Notes: a model not told the origin generated them from the letters alone. 64,000 nt of DNA from Haloterrigena sp. H1 (GCF_005938085.1 NZ_SMZK01000002.1:124001-188000); one strand, 5' to 3'; positions 37,338-46,348 are shown, counted from the first letter of the stretch. Translations and numbers: made by a program.

Positions 37338-37534
37338 GCGACACACCAGACATCCCAGACGATGCATCGATTTCAGAGAAGACAGAGCGCCTCGAAGAAA
37401 TTATCGCACAGCTCGAGGATGGAGAGGTCTCCCTCGAGCGTGCAAATGAGCTTCACACAGAAGGAACTCATCTTTTAGAAGACTTGAGAGAAGATCTGGA
37501 TATTGGCGACGGAGCAATCACCGAAAATCGATAG
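37334..37534 (+). CDS. xseB: Exodeoxyribonuclease VII small subunit
   Basis: 66 residues. EKTERLEEIIAQLEDGEVSLERANELHTEGTHLL is the XseB helical hairpin. Start overlaps the xseA stop (ATGA). Intact, but the truncated partner probably makes it non-functional. The 260 bp after it hold no gene. Confidence 0.9.
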   Translation: MSDTPDIPDDASISEKTERLEEIIAQLEDGEVSLERANELHTEGTHLLEDLREDLDIGDGAITENR

Positions 37535-37796
37535 CCTCGGAGTTACCATTGAACCTGACCGGATCGGAACCAGGTCAATCTGTTTCGTCGACCTGCTTGG
37601 TCAGAAAGAAGAGAGTGCCGTGTAACACTTCCTCCAGTGTTGATTACATCCAGATAGCTGTGTGTATTTATCGGTAGTTGGTAATACGCTTTCTTTATTC
37701 AGAGTAGCTCGTGAAACTCGCGTTCAGTATAGGCAAGCAATACTGGTTGATGGTACTGTATTTTATTTGTACTAAGAACAGCGAGACATCTGCACA

Positions 37797-37982
37797 TTAT
37801 TTTTTCTCACCTCTATTGGGGGGAAGAAGAAGACTTACAAGTGAGAGTACGAGTCCACCCCAGATTAGTATATGATGAAAAATACTTATTGAACCAACAG
37901 TATCAAAAAGTGTAAAAATCATCCAAAACCCACCTACTATCGAAATATTCAGACCAACAAGACTAAGATGTATTTCGTTCAT
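37797..37982 (-). CDS. Small two-helix membrane protein
   Basis: 61 residues with two hydrophobic segments (about 8-28 and 36-53) and a basic tail PPNRGEKK. No family recognised. The local AT content is well above the neighbours, which suggests transfer. Confidence 0.5.
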   Translation of the reverse strand: MNEIHLSLVGLNISIVGGFWMIFTLFDTVGSISIFHHILIWGGLVLSLVSLLLPPNRGEKK

Positions 37983-38188
37983 ATAGGATTATATTTTATA
38001 TAAATATAAAGTATTTCCGTTGTTCACAGGGTTATCTGATAGGATTCGTAGTGGTAGGTTCGCACGTGTAGTGACCGAACTGCCCAATTCAGTTTCAGGC
38101 ATGATTCTGAATAAAGAAATCGCACTACTGTCTACTGTTATCGAAAATATCTTGTTCTATAAACTACTATTTATTGACATCACACCCG

Positions 38189-38371
38189 ATGGACGATATA
38201 TCGATCACTCAGTTAGCAACTCTCTGGTTTGTTATCCTCATATTCATACAGACAGATTCTGGGGGCGGTAGTGCAGTTAATATGGCAATCGGGTTAGCCG
38301 CTATTCTTCTTATGTATATTCTCCCACTCGCCTTGGTCATTCTTATCGTTCTGCGACTGACCGATAACTAA
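38189..38371 (+). CDS. Small two-helix membrane protein
   Basis: 60 residues from ATG 38189. Two membrane segments (ITQLATLWFVILIFIQT and IGLAAILLMYILPLALVILIVL). It diverges from the gene at 37982. No family recognised. The 17-bp sequence at 38058-38074 upstream recurs at 62413-62429. Confidence 0.45.
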   Translation: MDDISITQLATLWFVILIFIQTDSGGGSAVNMAIGLAAILLMYILPLALVILIVLRLTDN

Positions 38372-38641
38372 TTCAGCTGTACTGGGTGAGTCTACTATCG
38401 AGCAAGCATACGACGCAATCCGCGAGGACCAGCTTTGTGAAGTACTGAAACTTACTTGTCTCGTGGGTACTAAACACTAGAAACTCAATGGTCGAGATTC
38501 CCGATTCCCTTTGCTCTCTGTTCAGCGCTCCAATCGAAGAGCGAAATGGAACGTACCTTATTGAAGTTCCCCCGAGTGAAGTCGATCACGAGGCGTTGTC
38601 AGCTGACGAAACATATCGCGTAGCGGTTCTTGAGTGTAGCT

Positions 38642-39289
38642 TCAAGTCTGAATTTGTAGATTCTCTTCAATTTCAATTGGGTATAGCTGGCGTAGCTTGA
38701 GTCGGGCGTCGTCAGTAGTAAACTGCCAGTCGATGGAACGATTGGTCATGTTTCGGCGCCTTTGCCACGCAGCGACCTCCGCTCGGAGGGTCGCTGCGTG
38801 GTAGATCCGGCGATCAAGGCACTGTCGTTTGAGGACGCCTATCTCGATTTCGGCCATATTCAGCCAGCTTCCTCTCTTGGGAGTGTAGTGAAACTCGAAC
38901 CGATCAAGATACGCCTGAGCATAATCTGGTGGAAAGAACTGGTAGAAGGCAGCAGGCTTGTGGGTGTTGAGTTGATCCATCACTACCCGGATGCAGTCCG
39001 CATCCGGGTAGTGAATATCTGCGAGTTCGACCATTCGGTCAATCCATTCTGTTGTCCGCCTCTTCTCAGTAATTTCGACGTTCACCCAGCCAGTCAGCGG
39101 TTCTGTCGAGAGGTGTATTCGCTGTTTCCCGTTGCGTTTGTAGCGGTGATCGGATCGGGCGACCGCTCCCGGTCGGGCCGGGAGCGGGTCGCGTTCGTGT
39201 CCTCGTAGAGCCTTGCTAGATTCGTCAAAACAGATGACCGGACGGGTTTCGTCGTACGGTTCGTGGTAGAGATTGAGAACATCTTCCAT
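38642..39289 (-). CDS. IS630-family transposase, C-terminal frame (orfB), copy A
   Basis: 215 residues listed from an internal Met; the real product is probably made by frameshift from orfA. DDE_3-type catalytic residues: VICFDESSK near residue 18 (Asp), VVMDQLNTH near 118 (Asp), SWLNMAEIEIG near 160 (Glu). The upstream extension in this frame (ALKPHLSSYWEIPPEQDADF) connects it to orfA. Confidence 0.85.
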   Translation of the reverse strand: MEDVLNLYHEPYDETRPVICFDESSKALRGHERDPLPARPGAVARSDHRYKRNGKQRIHLSTEPLTGWVNVEITEKRRTTEWIDRMVELADIHYPDADCIRVVMDQLNTHKPAAFYQFFPPDYAQAYLDRFEFHYTPKRGSWLNMAEIEIGVLKRQCLDRRIYHAATLRAEVAAWQRRRNMTNRSIDWQFTTDDARLKLRQLYPIEIEENLQIQT

Positions 39290-39302
39290 GTAGTAGACGA
39301 AG

Positions 39303-39788
39303 TCAGCGTCCTGTTCTGGAGGTATCTCCCAGTAGCTGGAAAGATGAGGTTTCAGGGCGTTTTTTTAATCGCTGTCGGACGGCCTCGTGAGAGATCGACT
39401 CGAAGTCGATCTCGTCGAGGGTAACGAGTTCGTCGGCAAGGAGGTGTAGTGTCCATCGAGAGTGTCCTTCTGGCGGTTCGCTGCAGGCGAGTTTGATGAG
39501 GTGGGCTTCGGCGTTTCCGTCAAGCTTGCGTTCGTATTCACGGTCGGGTTTGCGGCGATGAATCGCCGCAATCCCTCGTTCAGTGTAGTCTTTGCGTGTG
39601 TTGTGGACGGTTTGGGGATGACAGCCGACGTGCTCACTGATTGTCGCATCAGTGAGCCCGTCATCAGCTTTCAGAAGGATACGTGCGCGTGTGTTGTCTT
39701 GGGCTCTCCGTTCACCGGTAGAGATGAACCATTCGAGCGTCTTGCGGTCTTCGTCGCTGAGCTCAACAATGTATTTCTTCCCTCCCAT
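39303..39788 (-). CDS. IS630-family transposase, N-terminal frame (orfA), copy A
   Basis: 161 residues. HTH domains for end binding: DGLTDATISEHVGCHPQTVHNTRKDYTERG, then SRWTLHLLADEL and ISHEAVRQRLKK. The A7 run after KK (AAAAAAA) is a -1 slippage site into orfB. The remaining 17 residues after it are the unshifted tail. Confidence 0.85.
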   Translation of the reverse strand: MGGKKYIVELSDEDRKTLEWFISTGERRAQDNTRARILLKADDGLTDATISEHVGCHPQTVHNTRKDYTERGIAAIHRRKPDREYERKLDGNAEAHLIKLACSEPPEGHSRWTLHLLADELVTLDEIDFESISHEAVRQRLKKRPETSSFQLLGDTSRTGR

Positions 39789-40285
39789 TCAGTAAGAGAC
39801 GCGCTCAGAGAAGATACGTTAGACGTTCACTGTTGAAGCTACATTGAGTCTCCTGCCTCAACAGAGTCATCGATACAACAGGAGACACAGCAATCTCCCT
39901 CTCAGGAGACCGTAAGCCACACCCCATCGGGACCTCCTGTCGAGGAAGGCGAGGTACGTACTGTAACAATCGAGACTGTCGGCGATCAGGGCGACGGCAT
40001 TGCAAAAGTCGAACGTGGCTACGTCGTGATCGTCTCTGGAGCCCAACCTGGTGACGAACCTACCATCGAAATCGAGCAGGTTCAGAAGAACGTTGCATTT
40101 GCGAGTGTTGTCGATAGCGACCCGCGGACATTCTAACTGCCGTCACCCCGTAGGCCGACCTCCTTCTCGGTAAACTACTGGGACTGAGATAGCTCCGCTC
40201 GAGTTAGTGACCGTTTGAGGAACATTAGTTCCAGCCGTTATATCTCGATGCAAACTCGTGTTCTGTACAATTCTCCGTGCTTAAT

Positions 40286-40341
40286 AGCGTATCATAGAAC
40301 CGGTCACACGCTTATTGACGCCTAGGGAATGTAAGTACAGG
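40286..40341 (+). repeat. Cassette-like element C, box end
   Basis: AGCGTATCATAGAACCGG followed by TCACACGC and GTAAGTACAGG, next to the 3' end of the gene at 40346-40618. The far end was not recognised. Confidence 0.5.
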
Positions 40342-40345
40342 TCAC

Positions 40346-40618
40346 TCAGATACCAGACACCGTAGAGAGAATGGTTCCAAGAAGAACCACACAGGCAGCA
40401 CCAACTACCACAAAGAGGGCGGTGGCGGAGATATTAAACTCCTCAGGATCGGTTCGCAATGATTCGTAGCCAGCACTGACAACCATCCCACCTCCACCGA
40501 TTGCCAGAAGCAGTACCGGAATGCTGTGGTCTCCATCAATGAGCGATCGCACTGCTGGGAATCCAAGTAAAAACCCAATTACTGCAAGAGCGCCGTTATA
40601 GATATACAGCCGTTCCAT
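40346..40618 (-). CDS. Small three-helix membrane protein
   Basis: 90 residues with three hydrophobic segments (4-22, 33-50, 66-87). ATG start at 40618. No family recognised. Its 3' end abuts the TAAGTACAGG box of element C, like the genes at 6400, 12248 and 61853. Confidence 0.55.
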   Translation of the reverse strand: MERLYIYNGALAVIGFLLGFPAVRSLIDGDHSIPVLLLAIGGGGMVVSAGYESLRTDPEEFNISATALFVVVGAACVVLLGTILSTVSGI

Positions 40619-40803
40619 AGGCGCTGTGTCAAGACTTGCTCACTAATAGCTGAGGGAATCGTGCTCTTTCGCACCATTCGCACGTTCAGTGAGCATGTCT
40701 GAGCCGACCGTCAAACGCTGTCTTCAAGCATCCTTGCCAGCCCAAACATAGCGACCAAACGCACCTTCGCTTTTGCAAACCGGGAGAACATCAATTCGCT
40801 TGC

Positions 40804-41295
40804 CTAATAGCGTTTCAGTGTCGACACGCCGCCGCCAATTACGAAGAACAGTCCGATACCAACAACCAGAAGCGGCGCGTTCGAGGATTGATGCTTCAGA
40901 TAGGCATTATCAGGGTCGCTTGGTGGGACGTATGCGGTGACTGTGTCACCGGTCTCATACCCATCTAGAACCGACCGAGCCTCCGACTCCGTGTCGTATG
41001 TCGGTGAAATGGTTGTCGGAAACACGTTTGTGCTCGTGTACGATGTCCCATCGTATTCGTAGGTGAACCGGACCGTCGGCCGGTAGTCGACTCCAGAACT
41101 ACTTCCACCTGTGTCAGTGTCAACGCCCTTTGTAGTAAGTTCAGCAGTGACCTCTTCTGCGTTCGTGAGTGCCTCAGACTGCTGGACGTAATCGTATGCG
41201 CCATATCCAGTCGCCAAAAGCCCGATGAGAAGCATGATCACTGCCCCACGAAGGGTGTCTGGACCATTGAAAGAGAACTCTGAGTCATCAGCCAT
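40804..41295 (-). CDS. DUF3592-family membrane protein
   Basis: 163 residues. A membrane helix near 14-34, an extracellular beta domain with YRPTVRFTYEYDGTSYTSTN and YETGDTVTAYVPPSDPDNAYL, and a second helix near 140-158. This is the DUF3592 layout. Function unknown. The 230 bp after its 5' end (41296-41527) hold no gene. Confidence 0.8.
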   Translation of the reverse strand: MADDSEFSFNGPDTLRGAVIMLLIGLLATGYGAYDYVQQSEALTNAEEVTAELTTKGVDTDTGGSSSGVDYRPTVRFTYEYDGTSYTSTNVFPTTISPTYDTESEARSVLDGYETGDTVTAYVPPSDPDNAYLKHQSSNAPLLVVGIGLFFVIGGGVSTLKRY

Positions 41296-41527
41296 TCAAC
41301 ACACCTCCCAAGAGAGCGGCGAGTAACCACACCTGCGCTGAGTTCGTGACCAGCTAGACCGTATACCGGAGAACATATGGGAGTCTCCGGAGCCCTGTTT
41401 GTTTACTTCTTATCATGTGATGTTTTGCTGCATTGAGTGCTACTTGTGGTCGGGCAAAATAGTCATGAGGAAGAGTTCAATAGTTGTTTTACTATTACTT
41501 CTTCTTTATCACCCTTTGAGTTGAGAG

Positions 41528-42202
41528 CTAAGCGCTCGCGGCTACCCGATGGAACGGGCGAAAAATCCGACGTGGGACCCACATGAGGAACTCAACAATA
41601 GGAGTTACCTTCCCCCATCGGGGTGGCTTCGCATGATATTGGTCTCCGATCTCCTCAACACGACCTTTACTTTTTAGATACCCAAGAGCACTTTCGGCGC
41701 GTGATTCGGTGAGGCCACGTGCGGTTGCAATCTCTGCAGCGGTTTGCGGTTCAGAGGCCTCTTCCAGCGTCTGATACACAACGTTCAACGTCTGCAGTCG
41801 GAACATCACCTCACCCGTCTCGTCATCAAGGCCAGACACGTACTCGTGTTCCGTTTCCGCTTGGCACGATTCATATCGGATGACTGTGGCACCATCGAAG
41901 ATGAACCAGAGACCTGCGAGGGCCAAGAGACCCCCAACCCACGTGTCCAAATTGGTGACCACCAAGTATGCACCTGCAGCGAAGATAGAGCCACCGTAAA
42001 CTATCCATTTCGACCCCTTCGGAAGGTCGTACGATTCGTCTATGACGTCATGTAATATGAGTGTGAAAAAGATAACTGCTACGGGAGCAATTGTATGGAG
42101 AGTCGCATCGGTGAACAGCACAAAAGCGGCGAGTACACCGATTGTTCCACCAATAATGTGGAGGACTTTGTTCTTATGGAGTGACGCGATACGGGGGACC
42201 AT
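41528..42202 (-). CDS. Membrane protein with C-terminal winged-helix domain
   Basis: 224 residues. Four hydrophobic segments in residues 13-110, then a cytosolic winged helix: RLQTLNVVYQTLEEASEPQTAAEIATARGLTESRAESALGYLKSKGRVEEI. Membrane-anchored HTH regulators of this sort are common in haloarchaea. The ligand is unknown. The 3' end meets an AT-rich intergenic stretch. Confidence 0.7.
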   Translation of the reverse strand: MVPRIASLHKNKVLHIIGGTIGVLAAFVLFTDATLHTIAPVAVIFFTLILHDVIDESYDLPKGSKWIVYGGSIFAAGAYLVVTNLDTWVGGLLALAGLWFIFDGATVIRYESCQAETEHEYVSGLDDETGEVMFRLQTLNVVYQTLEEASEPQTAAEIATARGLTESRAESALGYLKSKGRVEEIGDQYHAKPPRWGKVTPIVEFLMWVPRRIFRPFHRVAASA

Positions 42203-42370
42203 ACTACATGTTTAAAAATCAGGTTCGTGCATGTGAAACTTGTGGTGTGTGTAATGCGTGAGCACGAATACCGACCACTGGAGTCAGCCGAACCTGTGGC
42301 GAATAAAAGACAGTAGCTACGATACTCACCTTACCTGATCAGATTTTCTACATAGTCGTCGTGACGAGCC

Positions 42371-42578
42371 AGTTTTTCTGCGCCTGAGAGGGCGAGGCGC
42401 ATACTCGCCTCGAGGCCACGAATGAGTACAGAGCGACCCTTATCGAGATCGATCGACAAACGAGTACACGAGCGACCGTGACCGAAGCTATCTAGGAGAC
42501 GTTGCCCGACTGAACGGACACGAACTCGTCGCGATCGACGGGCGGCTACCAGTTACAGATCCAACACCATACGATTAC
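42371..42578 (+). pseudogene. Truncated duplicate of the SWIM zinc-finger gene 5' region
   Basis: Closely similar to 46297-46510, including 50 bp upstream (TTTTTCTGCGCCTGAGAGGG) and the start ATGAGTACAGA at 42422. Small indels disrupt the frame. It continues to about 42573 and is cut by the IS5-like element; the text beyond the element (43807 onward) no longer matches the SWIM gene. Confidence 0.65.
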
Positions 42579-42694
42579 GCTTATCGGGCTCTGTTGAAAT
42601 CCTATTGGTTCGACACCTTCTCCGCTGACACAACCGTTAGTTAGAACTGCGTACTGACCATTAGACATTTATTGCCACTTGTTAGAAATAACGT

Positions 42695-42901
42695 ATGAAT
42701 ATTCTGTGGCAAGCCGGATACGTCATAGCTATCATTCTTGGTCTTGCCTACGTCAGCTTTCCGAAGAGAGTTCATACATTTGGATTTGAGTTCCTTCGGC
42801 GTTCATCATCCGACCAATCTACGGAGTCTAACACTCCTGTCTGGCTTTATCGCGGATTGGGTATACTATTTTTATTCATCGGAATGACAGGATTTCTCTA
42901 A
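42695..42901 (+). CDS. Passenger gene: small two-helix membrane protein
   Basis: 68 residues, MNILWQAGYVIAIILGLAYV... and WLYRGLGILFLFIGMTGFL at the C-terminus, with a charged linker between. It lies between the left inverted repeat of the IS and the end of the transposase, convergent with it. No family recognised. As it sits within the element it moves with it. Confidence 0.6.
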   Translation: MNILWQAGYVIAIILGLAYVSFPKRVHTFGFEFLRRSSSDQSTESNTPVWLYRGLGILFLFIGMTGFL

Positions 42902-42925
42902 GGGTATATCACCTACATCTAACAT

Positions 42926-43746
42926 TCAGAGTGCCTTGTCGATGTTGTGGGTGAGACAGCCGACAACAAGTTCACTAAACTGCTTCCACCAGTGGCGTGA
43001 GCGGACGAATGCACCGTACTTTCGTTTGAGGCGAGAGTTTACCGTCTCGTTTTGACTGCGCTGCCCGTAGAGGTCGGCGTCCAGTCGAGCATTCCACGCT
43101 TTGTGGAGTGAGGAGAACTCGCGGTGTTTGATGAGCGGGCGAACACCAGTTTCACGGGCTAACGCGCGAACCTTCTGGTCATCGTATCCCTTGTCGCCGA
43201 GGAGAACCGCTACTTTTCCAGTATTCCGCTTGATGAGTGACGGCGCGATCTGCGAGTCGTGTTTCCTAGTCGTCGTTACGTGTACGTCGATAATCGCGTT
43301 CGACCCTGTGTCCACGAGGAGCGTGACCTTCAACTGCTGAATCGTCAACTTCGCTCGCTTTGTATAGTGCTTCGAGGCGTGACTCCGGTCAAACCCAGAA
43401 GCGTCGATTCCGACGACACCGTTGGTCGGGATGAGTGTGACTGAGAGGTGAGCAGGACGCGCCAAACCGCCATATCGAGCCGATTGAACGCCTTACATGA
43501 CGTCGATGAAGACGGGAGTTCCTCAAGGTCGATGGCGTTTCGAATCCGGGTCATCTCGATCAGTTCGTCAAGAAGCGTCCGGTACGCCGTATTCTTCCGC
43601 ACCTTGAGACAGAGCAAGACGATGTGTTGGTGGAGTGTGTACCGGCGTTTCGAGAATTTTGACGAGTAGCGAGCGACAGCTCGGCGAGCCAAGTGATACA
43701 CATGCTCAACGAATCTGAGCAACCGCGACTTTGGGACGGCCTGCAT
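42926..43746 (-). pseudogene. IS5-family transposase, frameshifted
   Basis: The N-terminal frame (43345-43746) reads YTLHQHIVLLCLKVRKNTAY... CKAFNRLDMAVWRVLL; the C-terminal frame (42926-43465) continues HLSVTLIPTNGVVGIDASGF... with LLGDKGYDD and YGQRSQNETVNSRLKRKYG. Catalytic D, D and E are all present. One base is missing or extra near 43445. Since the element has perfect termini and target duplication, the lesion may be recent or bypassed by frameshifting. Confidence 0.8.
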
Positions 43747-43904
43747 CCAGTCAGACTATCGGGTGAATCTGTAACCTTCTGAGGATTTCGACAGAGCCGC
43801 TTATCGGGAATTGATGTCTGTGAGTGGACGGGCTGAATATAGCACTGTGTCACCAAGAGATATTCTCCCTGATGTTTTTGACAGTAACTATAGTGATTAG
43901 CAGT

Positions 43905-44180
43905 ATGACAGCCATAGATGGGGGAAAGAATTCAGAGTCAGAGGTGCGATTCAGGAAGCGTCTCGTGAGGGTGGTTGTCTCGGTCATCGTACTGACTGGT
44001 GTGACTGTCATTCTCGGGTACGGCGGCTGGATTGTCTTGACGCTCACCGCCAAAGTCGGGGGATACGATCCGGAAACTGCTGACGGCGAGTTGCTTCGTA
44101 ATCGGTTATTGGCGTGGCCCGATCGCAACAGAGAAGTTATGCGCTCGAACGGAAGAACTAGCCTCCCATTGAAACCGTAG
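43905..44180 (+). CDS. Small single-helix membrane protein
   Basis: 91 residues from ATG 43905 (an ATG at 43872 would add 11). A basic stretch RFRKRLVR precedes a helix VVVSVIVLTGVTVILGYGGWIVLTLTA; the rest is soluble. No family recognised. The frame at 44213-44429 that follows reads coding-like (LLLDRTDERKLAVSTGAYVA) and may be a further eroded gene. Confidence 0.5.
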   Translation: MTAIDGGKNSESEVRFRKRLVRVVVSVIVLTGVTVILGYGGWIVLTLTAKVGGYDPETADGELLRNRLLAWPDRNREVMRSNGRTSLPLKP

Positions 44181-44509
44181 CGGATCTACGGCACTCAGTT
44201 TGATAGCTATCGGTGAGGTCAGTGGCTGCTCCGTTATCTGCTTGGCCTGTATTGAACAACGACTTTGGGCAAGCACAGGCCGAAAGTACCGTCCGAGAAT
44301 TGCTACTGGATCGGACAGACGAGCGCAAGTTAGCAGTAAGTACAGGGGCGTATGTAGCACTCCGGCTACCGTTCTTGGATTCCGAGAACTACAAGCTCGC
44401 TATATGTCGTCTGTCAACCTATAAAGCGTATGAATACCGCCTCAGAAACCGAACTCGGGGAGAACGAATCGATCAACCAGCAATGGATGCTCGGCTTCCT
44501 AGTGCCGCT

Positions 44510-45175
44510 TCAATCGTGATTTGTTGGATATAGCTGGCGGAGTTTGATGCGTGCATCGTCGGTCGTGAACTGCCAGTCAATGTCAGAGTTATCGTCATTT
44601 CTGGTACGTTCCCACGCAGCGACCTCCGCTCGGAGTGTCGCTGCGTCGGGAATGCGTCGGTCAAGACATTCTGTGGTGAGTGCGCTGAATTCGATTTCAG
44701 CCATGTTGAGCCAGCTGCCGTGCTCTGGTGTGAAGTGAAACTCCAGTTTTGACAGCAGTCGATTCGCCTCTGCTGGTGGTAGAAACTCGTAGAAAGCGTA
44801 CCGTTGGTGTGACGAAAGATTATCCAGCACCACCCGGATGCGGACCGCATCCGGGTAGTGCTCATCAACGAGTGACCGCATCTGCTCGACGAACTCCTGC
44901 TTGCGCCGGCGCTTCGTCACATCGACGTGGCGCCATCCCGTGAGTGGCTCACTCATCATGAACAGATTCCGTGTTCCGTTGCGTTCGTAGGTGTAGTCGT
45001 ATCGAGCGACCGCTCCCGGACGCGCCGGGAGCGGGTCGCGGACGTGTTTGTGGAGGTCCTTGTTGGATTCGTCAAAACAGATGACTGGCCGCTGTGGATC
45101 GTACGGTTCGTGGTAGAGGTCGAGGACGTCCTCCATTTTGCAGACGAATGAGGCATTCTCTTTGGGTTCGATCAC
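44510..45175 (-). CDS. IS630-family transposase, C-terminal frame (orfB), copy B
   Basis: 221 residues. Catalytic Asp in VICFDESNK, Asp in VVLDNLSSH and Glu in SWLNMAEIEFS. It overlaps orfA by 4 bp and is probably expressed by -1 slippage on the A7 run upstream, as in copy A. Confidence 0.85.
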   Translation of the reverse strand: MIEPKENASFVCKMEDVLDLYHEPYDPQRPVICFDESNKDLHKHVRDPLPARPGAVARYDYTYERNGTRNLFMMSEPLTGWRHVDVTKRRRKQEFVEQMRSLVDEHYPDAVRIRVVLDNLSSHQRYAFYEFLPPAEANRLLSKLEFHFTPEHGSWLNMAEIEFSALTTECLDRRIPDAATLRAEVAAWERTRNDDNSDIDWQFTTDDARIKLRQLYPTNHD

Positions 45176-45639
45176 CCATGATTTGGATCGGTGAGGGTGC
45201 AGTCGTGTTTTTTTAACACCTGCCGAACGGTCTCGTGAGAGATCGACTCAACGTCGATCTCGGTAAGTCCAACGAGATGCTCTGCAAGGAGGTGCAGTGA
45301 CCAGCGGGAGTATCCTTCCGGTGGGTCACTGCACGCCAAAGCAATGAGATGAGCTTCCTCGCGTCCATCGAGCTTACGCTCGTAGACACGGTCGGCCTTG
45401 CGGCGATTGATCGCCGCGAGGCCGTCTTCGGTGTAGCGTTTGCGGTAACGGCCAACGGTACCAGGGTGACAGCCGACGGCTTGACTGACTTCGTCATCAG
45501 TCAAGCCGTCATCAGCGTGCAAGAGACACCGGGCACGCGTGAGAACACGCGTTTTGTGCGTTCCAGAGGCGAGCAATGCGTTCAGTTCGGCTCGTTCATC
45601 GGCAGACAGATCGACAACGTACTCCTGAGTTCGTGGCAT
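45172..45639 (-). CDS. IS630-family transposase, N-terminal frame (orfA), copy B
   Basis: 155 residues. HTH text DGLTDDEVSQAVGCHPGTVGRYRKRYTEDG, then SRWSLHLLAEHL and ISHETVRQVLKK, followed by the slippery run. Same layout as copy A. Confidence 0.85.
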   Translation of the reverse strand: MPRTQEYVVDLSADERAELNALLASGTHKTRVLTRARCLLHADDGLTDDEVSQAVGCHPGTVGRYRKRYTEDGLAAINRRKADRVYERKLDGREEAHLIALACSDPPEGYSRWSLHLLAEHLVGLTEIDVESISHETVRQVLKKHDCTLTDPNHG

Positions 45640-45911
45640 GATGGGCTTCAGAATATTTCTGAATGGTACTAAGACGCGCGCTGAGTAGATAAATCTAGCA
45701 GCTCAGACCTGAAGCGGCACTAGGTCTGCTATCGATGATGGGTTTCCAGGCGTTTCAGCTCGGCGAGCCGCTCTGGTTGTTCTGGTTCTCATTTGCCAGC
45801 TTCTTCTCCTTCTTCCGATACCGGTGGGAACCTCTGAAGTATCTCGGGTTGCTGGGGATCGTCGGGCTTCTCGTGGCAATCCTCGGCGTGTTCGGCGTCT
45901 TCACAGTATGA

Positions 45912-46348
45912 ATTGAAGGCACTTCTCTGGAAGTGATCACTACTAGGCATCGCAGTTAAACACCGCTATCATGCAAGATCGGCGCCTTCTATTCAGCACG
46001 ACTCCGTCAACATCTCTAATAGGTAGCAGAAGTGCCAGCGCTAAGTTCGCATCTGTAGTTACGGCGAGCGCGGTGTCCGAGAACTTGGGTGGCCTCGGAC
46101 AGACTAGGCCTGACCTCTCTCGAGCACCACTACAAGCTCGGTTGCTGTCGGCTTTTGTCTGATAGGCAGGCATCGCAGACACTATCACTCTCAAACAGCA
46201 CGCGAACCGTGACGACATGAAATCTGGCTCAACAAAAAAGAAGTAGAGCGGTTTCTCAAGGCTGCCGACGGAACCCCATAGCGGATCGTATTCGGTTTTT
46301 CTGCGCCTGAGAGGGTGAGGCGCATACTCGTGTGCCTCGAGGCCACGA
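45912..46348. other. Intergenic region with an integrase remnant
   Basis: At 46213-46281 the plus strand reads EIWLNKKEVERFLKAADGTP and then TAG. This matches the start of haloarchaeal XerC/D-like tyrosine recombinases (xEIWLSxDEVExxLxAAD). No start codon and no catalytic part remain. I see nothing else in the region. Confidence 0.4.

Larger units (their letters stand above)
38635..39843 (-). mobile_element. IS630-like insertion sequence, copy A
   Basis: 1209 bp. Terminal inverted repeats TGTAGCTTCAA. Flanking direct repeat TTGAG at 38630-38634 and 39844-39848. Carries two overlapping frames (orfA 39303-39788 and orfB 38642-39289) that join through an A7 slippery run at 39360-39366 (minus strand). 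Confidence 0.85.
38488..40136 (+). pseudogene. TRAM-domain protein gene split by an IS630-like element
   Basis: The 5' part (38488-38634) encodes MVEIPDSLCSLFSAPIEERN... ADETYRVAVLE. After the IS (38635-39843) and its 5-bp duplication TTGAG, the frame resumes as SPASTESSIQQETQQSPS and ends with TRAM domain VRTVTIETVGDQGDGIAKVE... FASVVDSDPRTF at TAA 40134-40136. Removing the IS and one TTGAG restores one frame of about 146 codons. TRAM proteins bind RNA and are abundant in haloarchaea. Broken only by the insertion. Confidence 0.85.
42587..43798 (-). mobile_element. IS5-like element carrying a passenger membrane-protein gene
   Basis: 1212 bp. Terminal inverted repeats GGCTCTGTTGAAATCCT and the inverted GGCTCTGTCGAAATCCT. 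Perfect 8-bp target duplication GCTTATCG at 42579-42586 and 43799-43806. Inside are a passenger ORF (42695-42901, plus) and a transposase on the minus strand (42926-43746) with a frameshift. Confidence 0.85.
44503..45719 (-). mobile_element. IS630-like insertion sequence, copy B
   Basis: 1217 bp. Terminal inverted repeats TGCCGCTTCA. Direct flanking repeat CTAG (44499-44502 and 45720-45723). Related to but clearly diverged from copy A. Carries orfA (45172-45639) and orfB (44510-45175), with an A7 run at 45208-45214 (minus strand). Confidence 0.85.
44430..45911 (+). pseudogene. Small membrane protein (DUF3796-like) split by an IS630-like element
   Basis: Deleting the IS and one copy of CTAG joins MNTASETELGENESINQQWM and LGFL at 44501 to GLLSMMGFQAFQLGEPLWLF... 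SFFSFFRYRWEPLKYLGLLG and ends LGVFGVFTV at TGA 45909-45911. The restored product is 87 residues with the Gly/Leu/Phe repeats of DUF3796-like proteins (LGFLGLL). Family assignment is tentative. The reading frame is otherwise intact. Confidence 0.8.

Noticed and set aside
38637..39841. TA as the target duplication of IS630 copy A
   Set aside because: Using TA leaves the TRAM gene out of frame, while TTGAG restores it and gives better inverted repeats.
44334..44345. GTAAGTACAGG at 44335 as a further cassette box
   Set aside because: It lies in a coding-like stretch and no GTGTCATAGAA terminus is near it.
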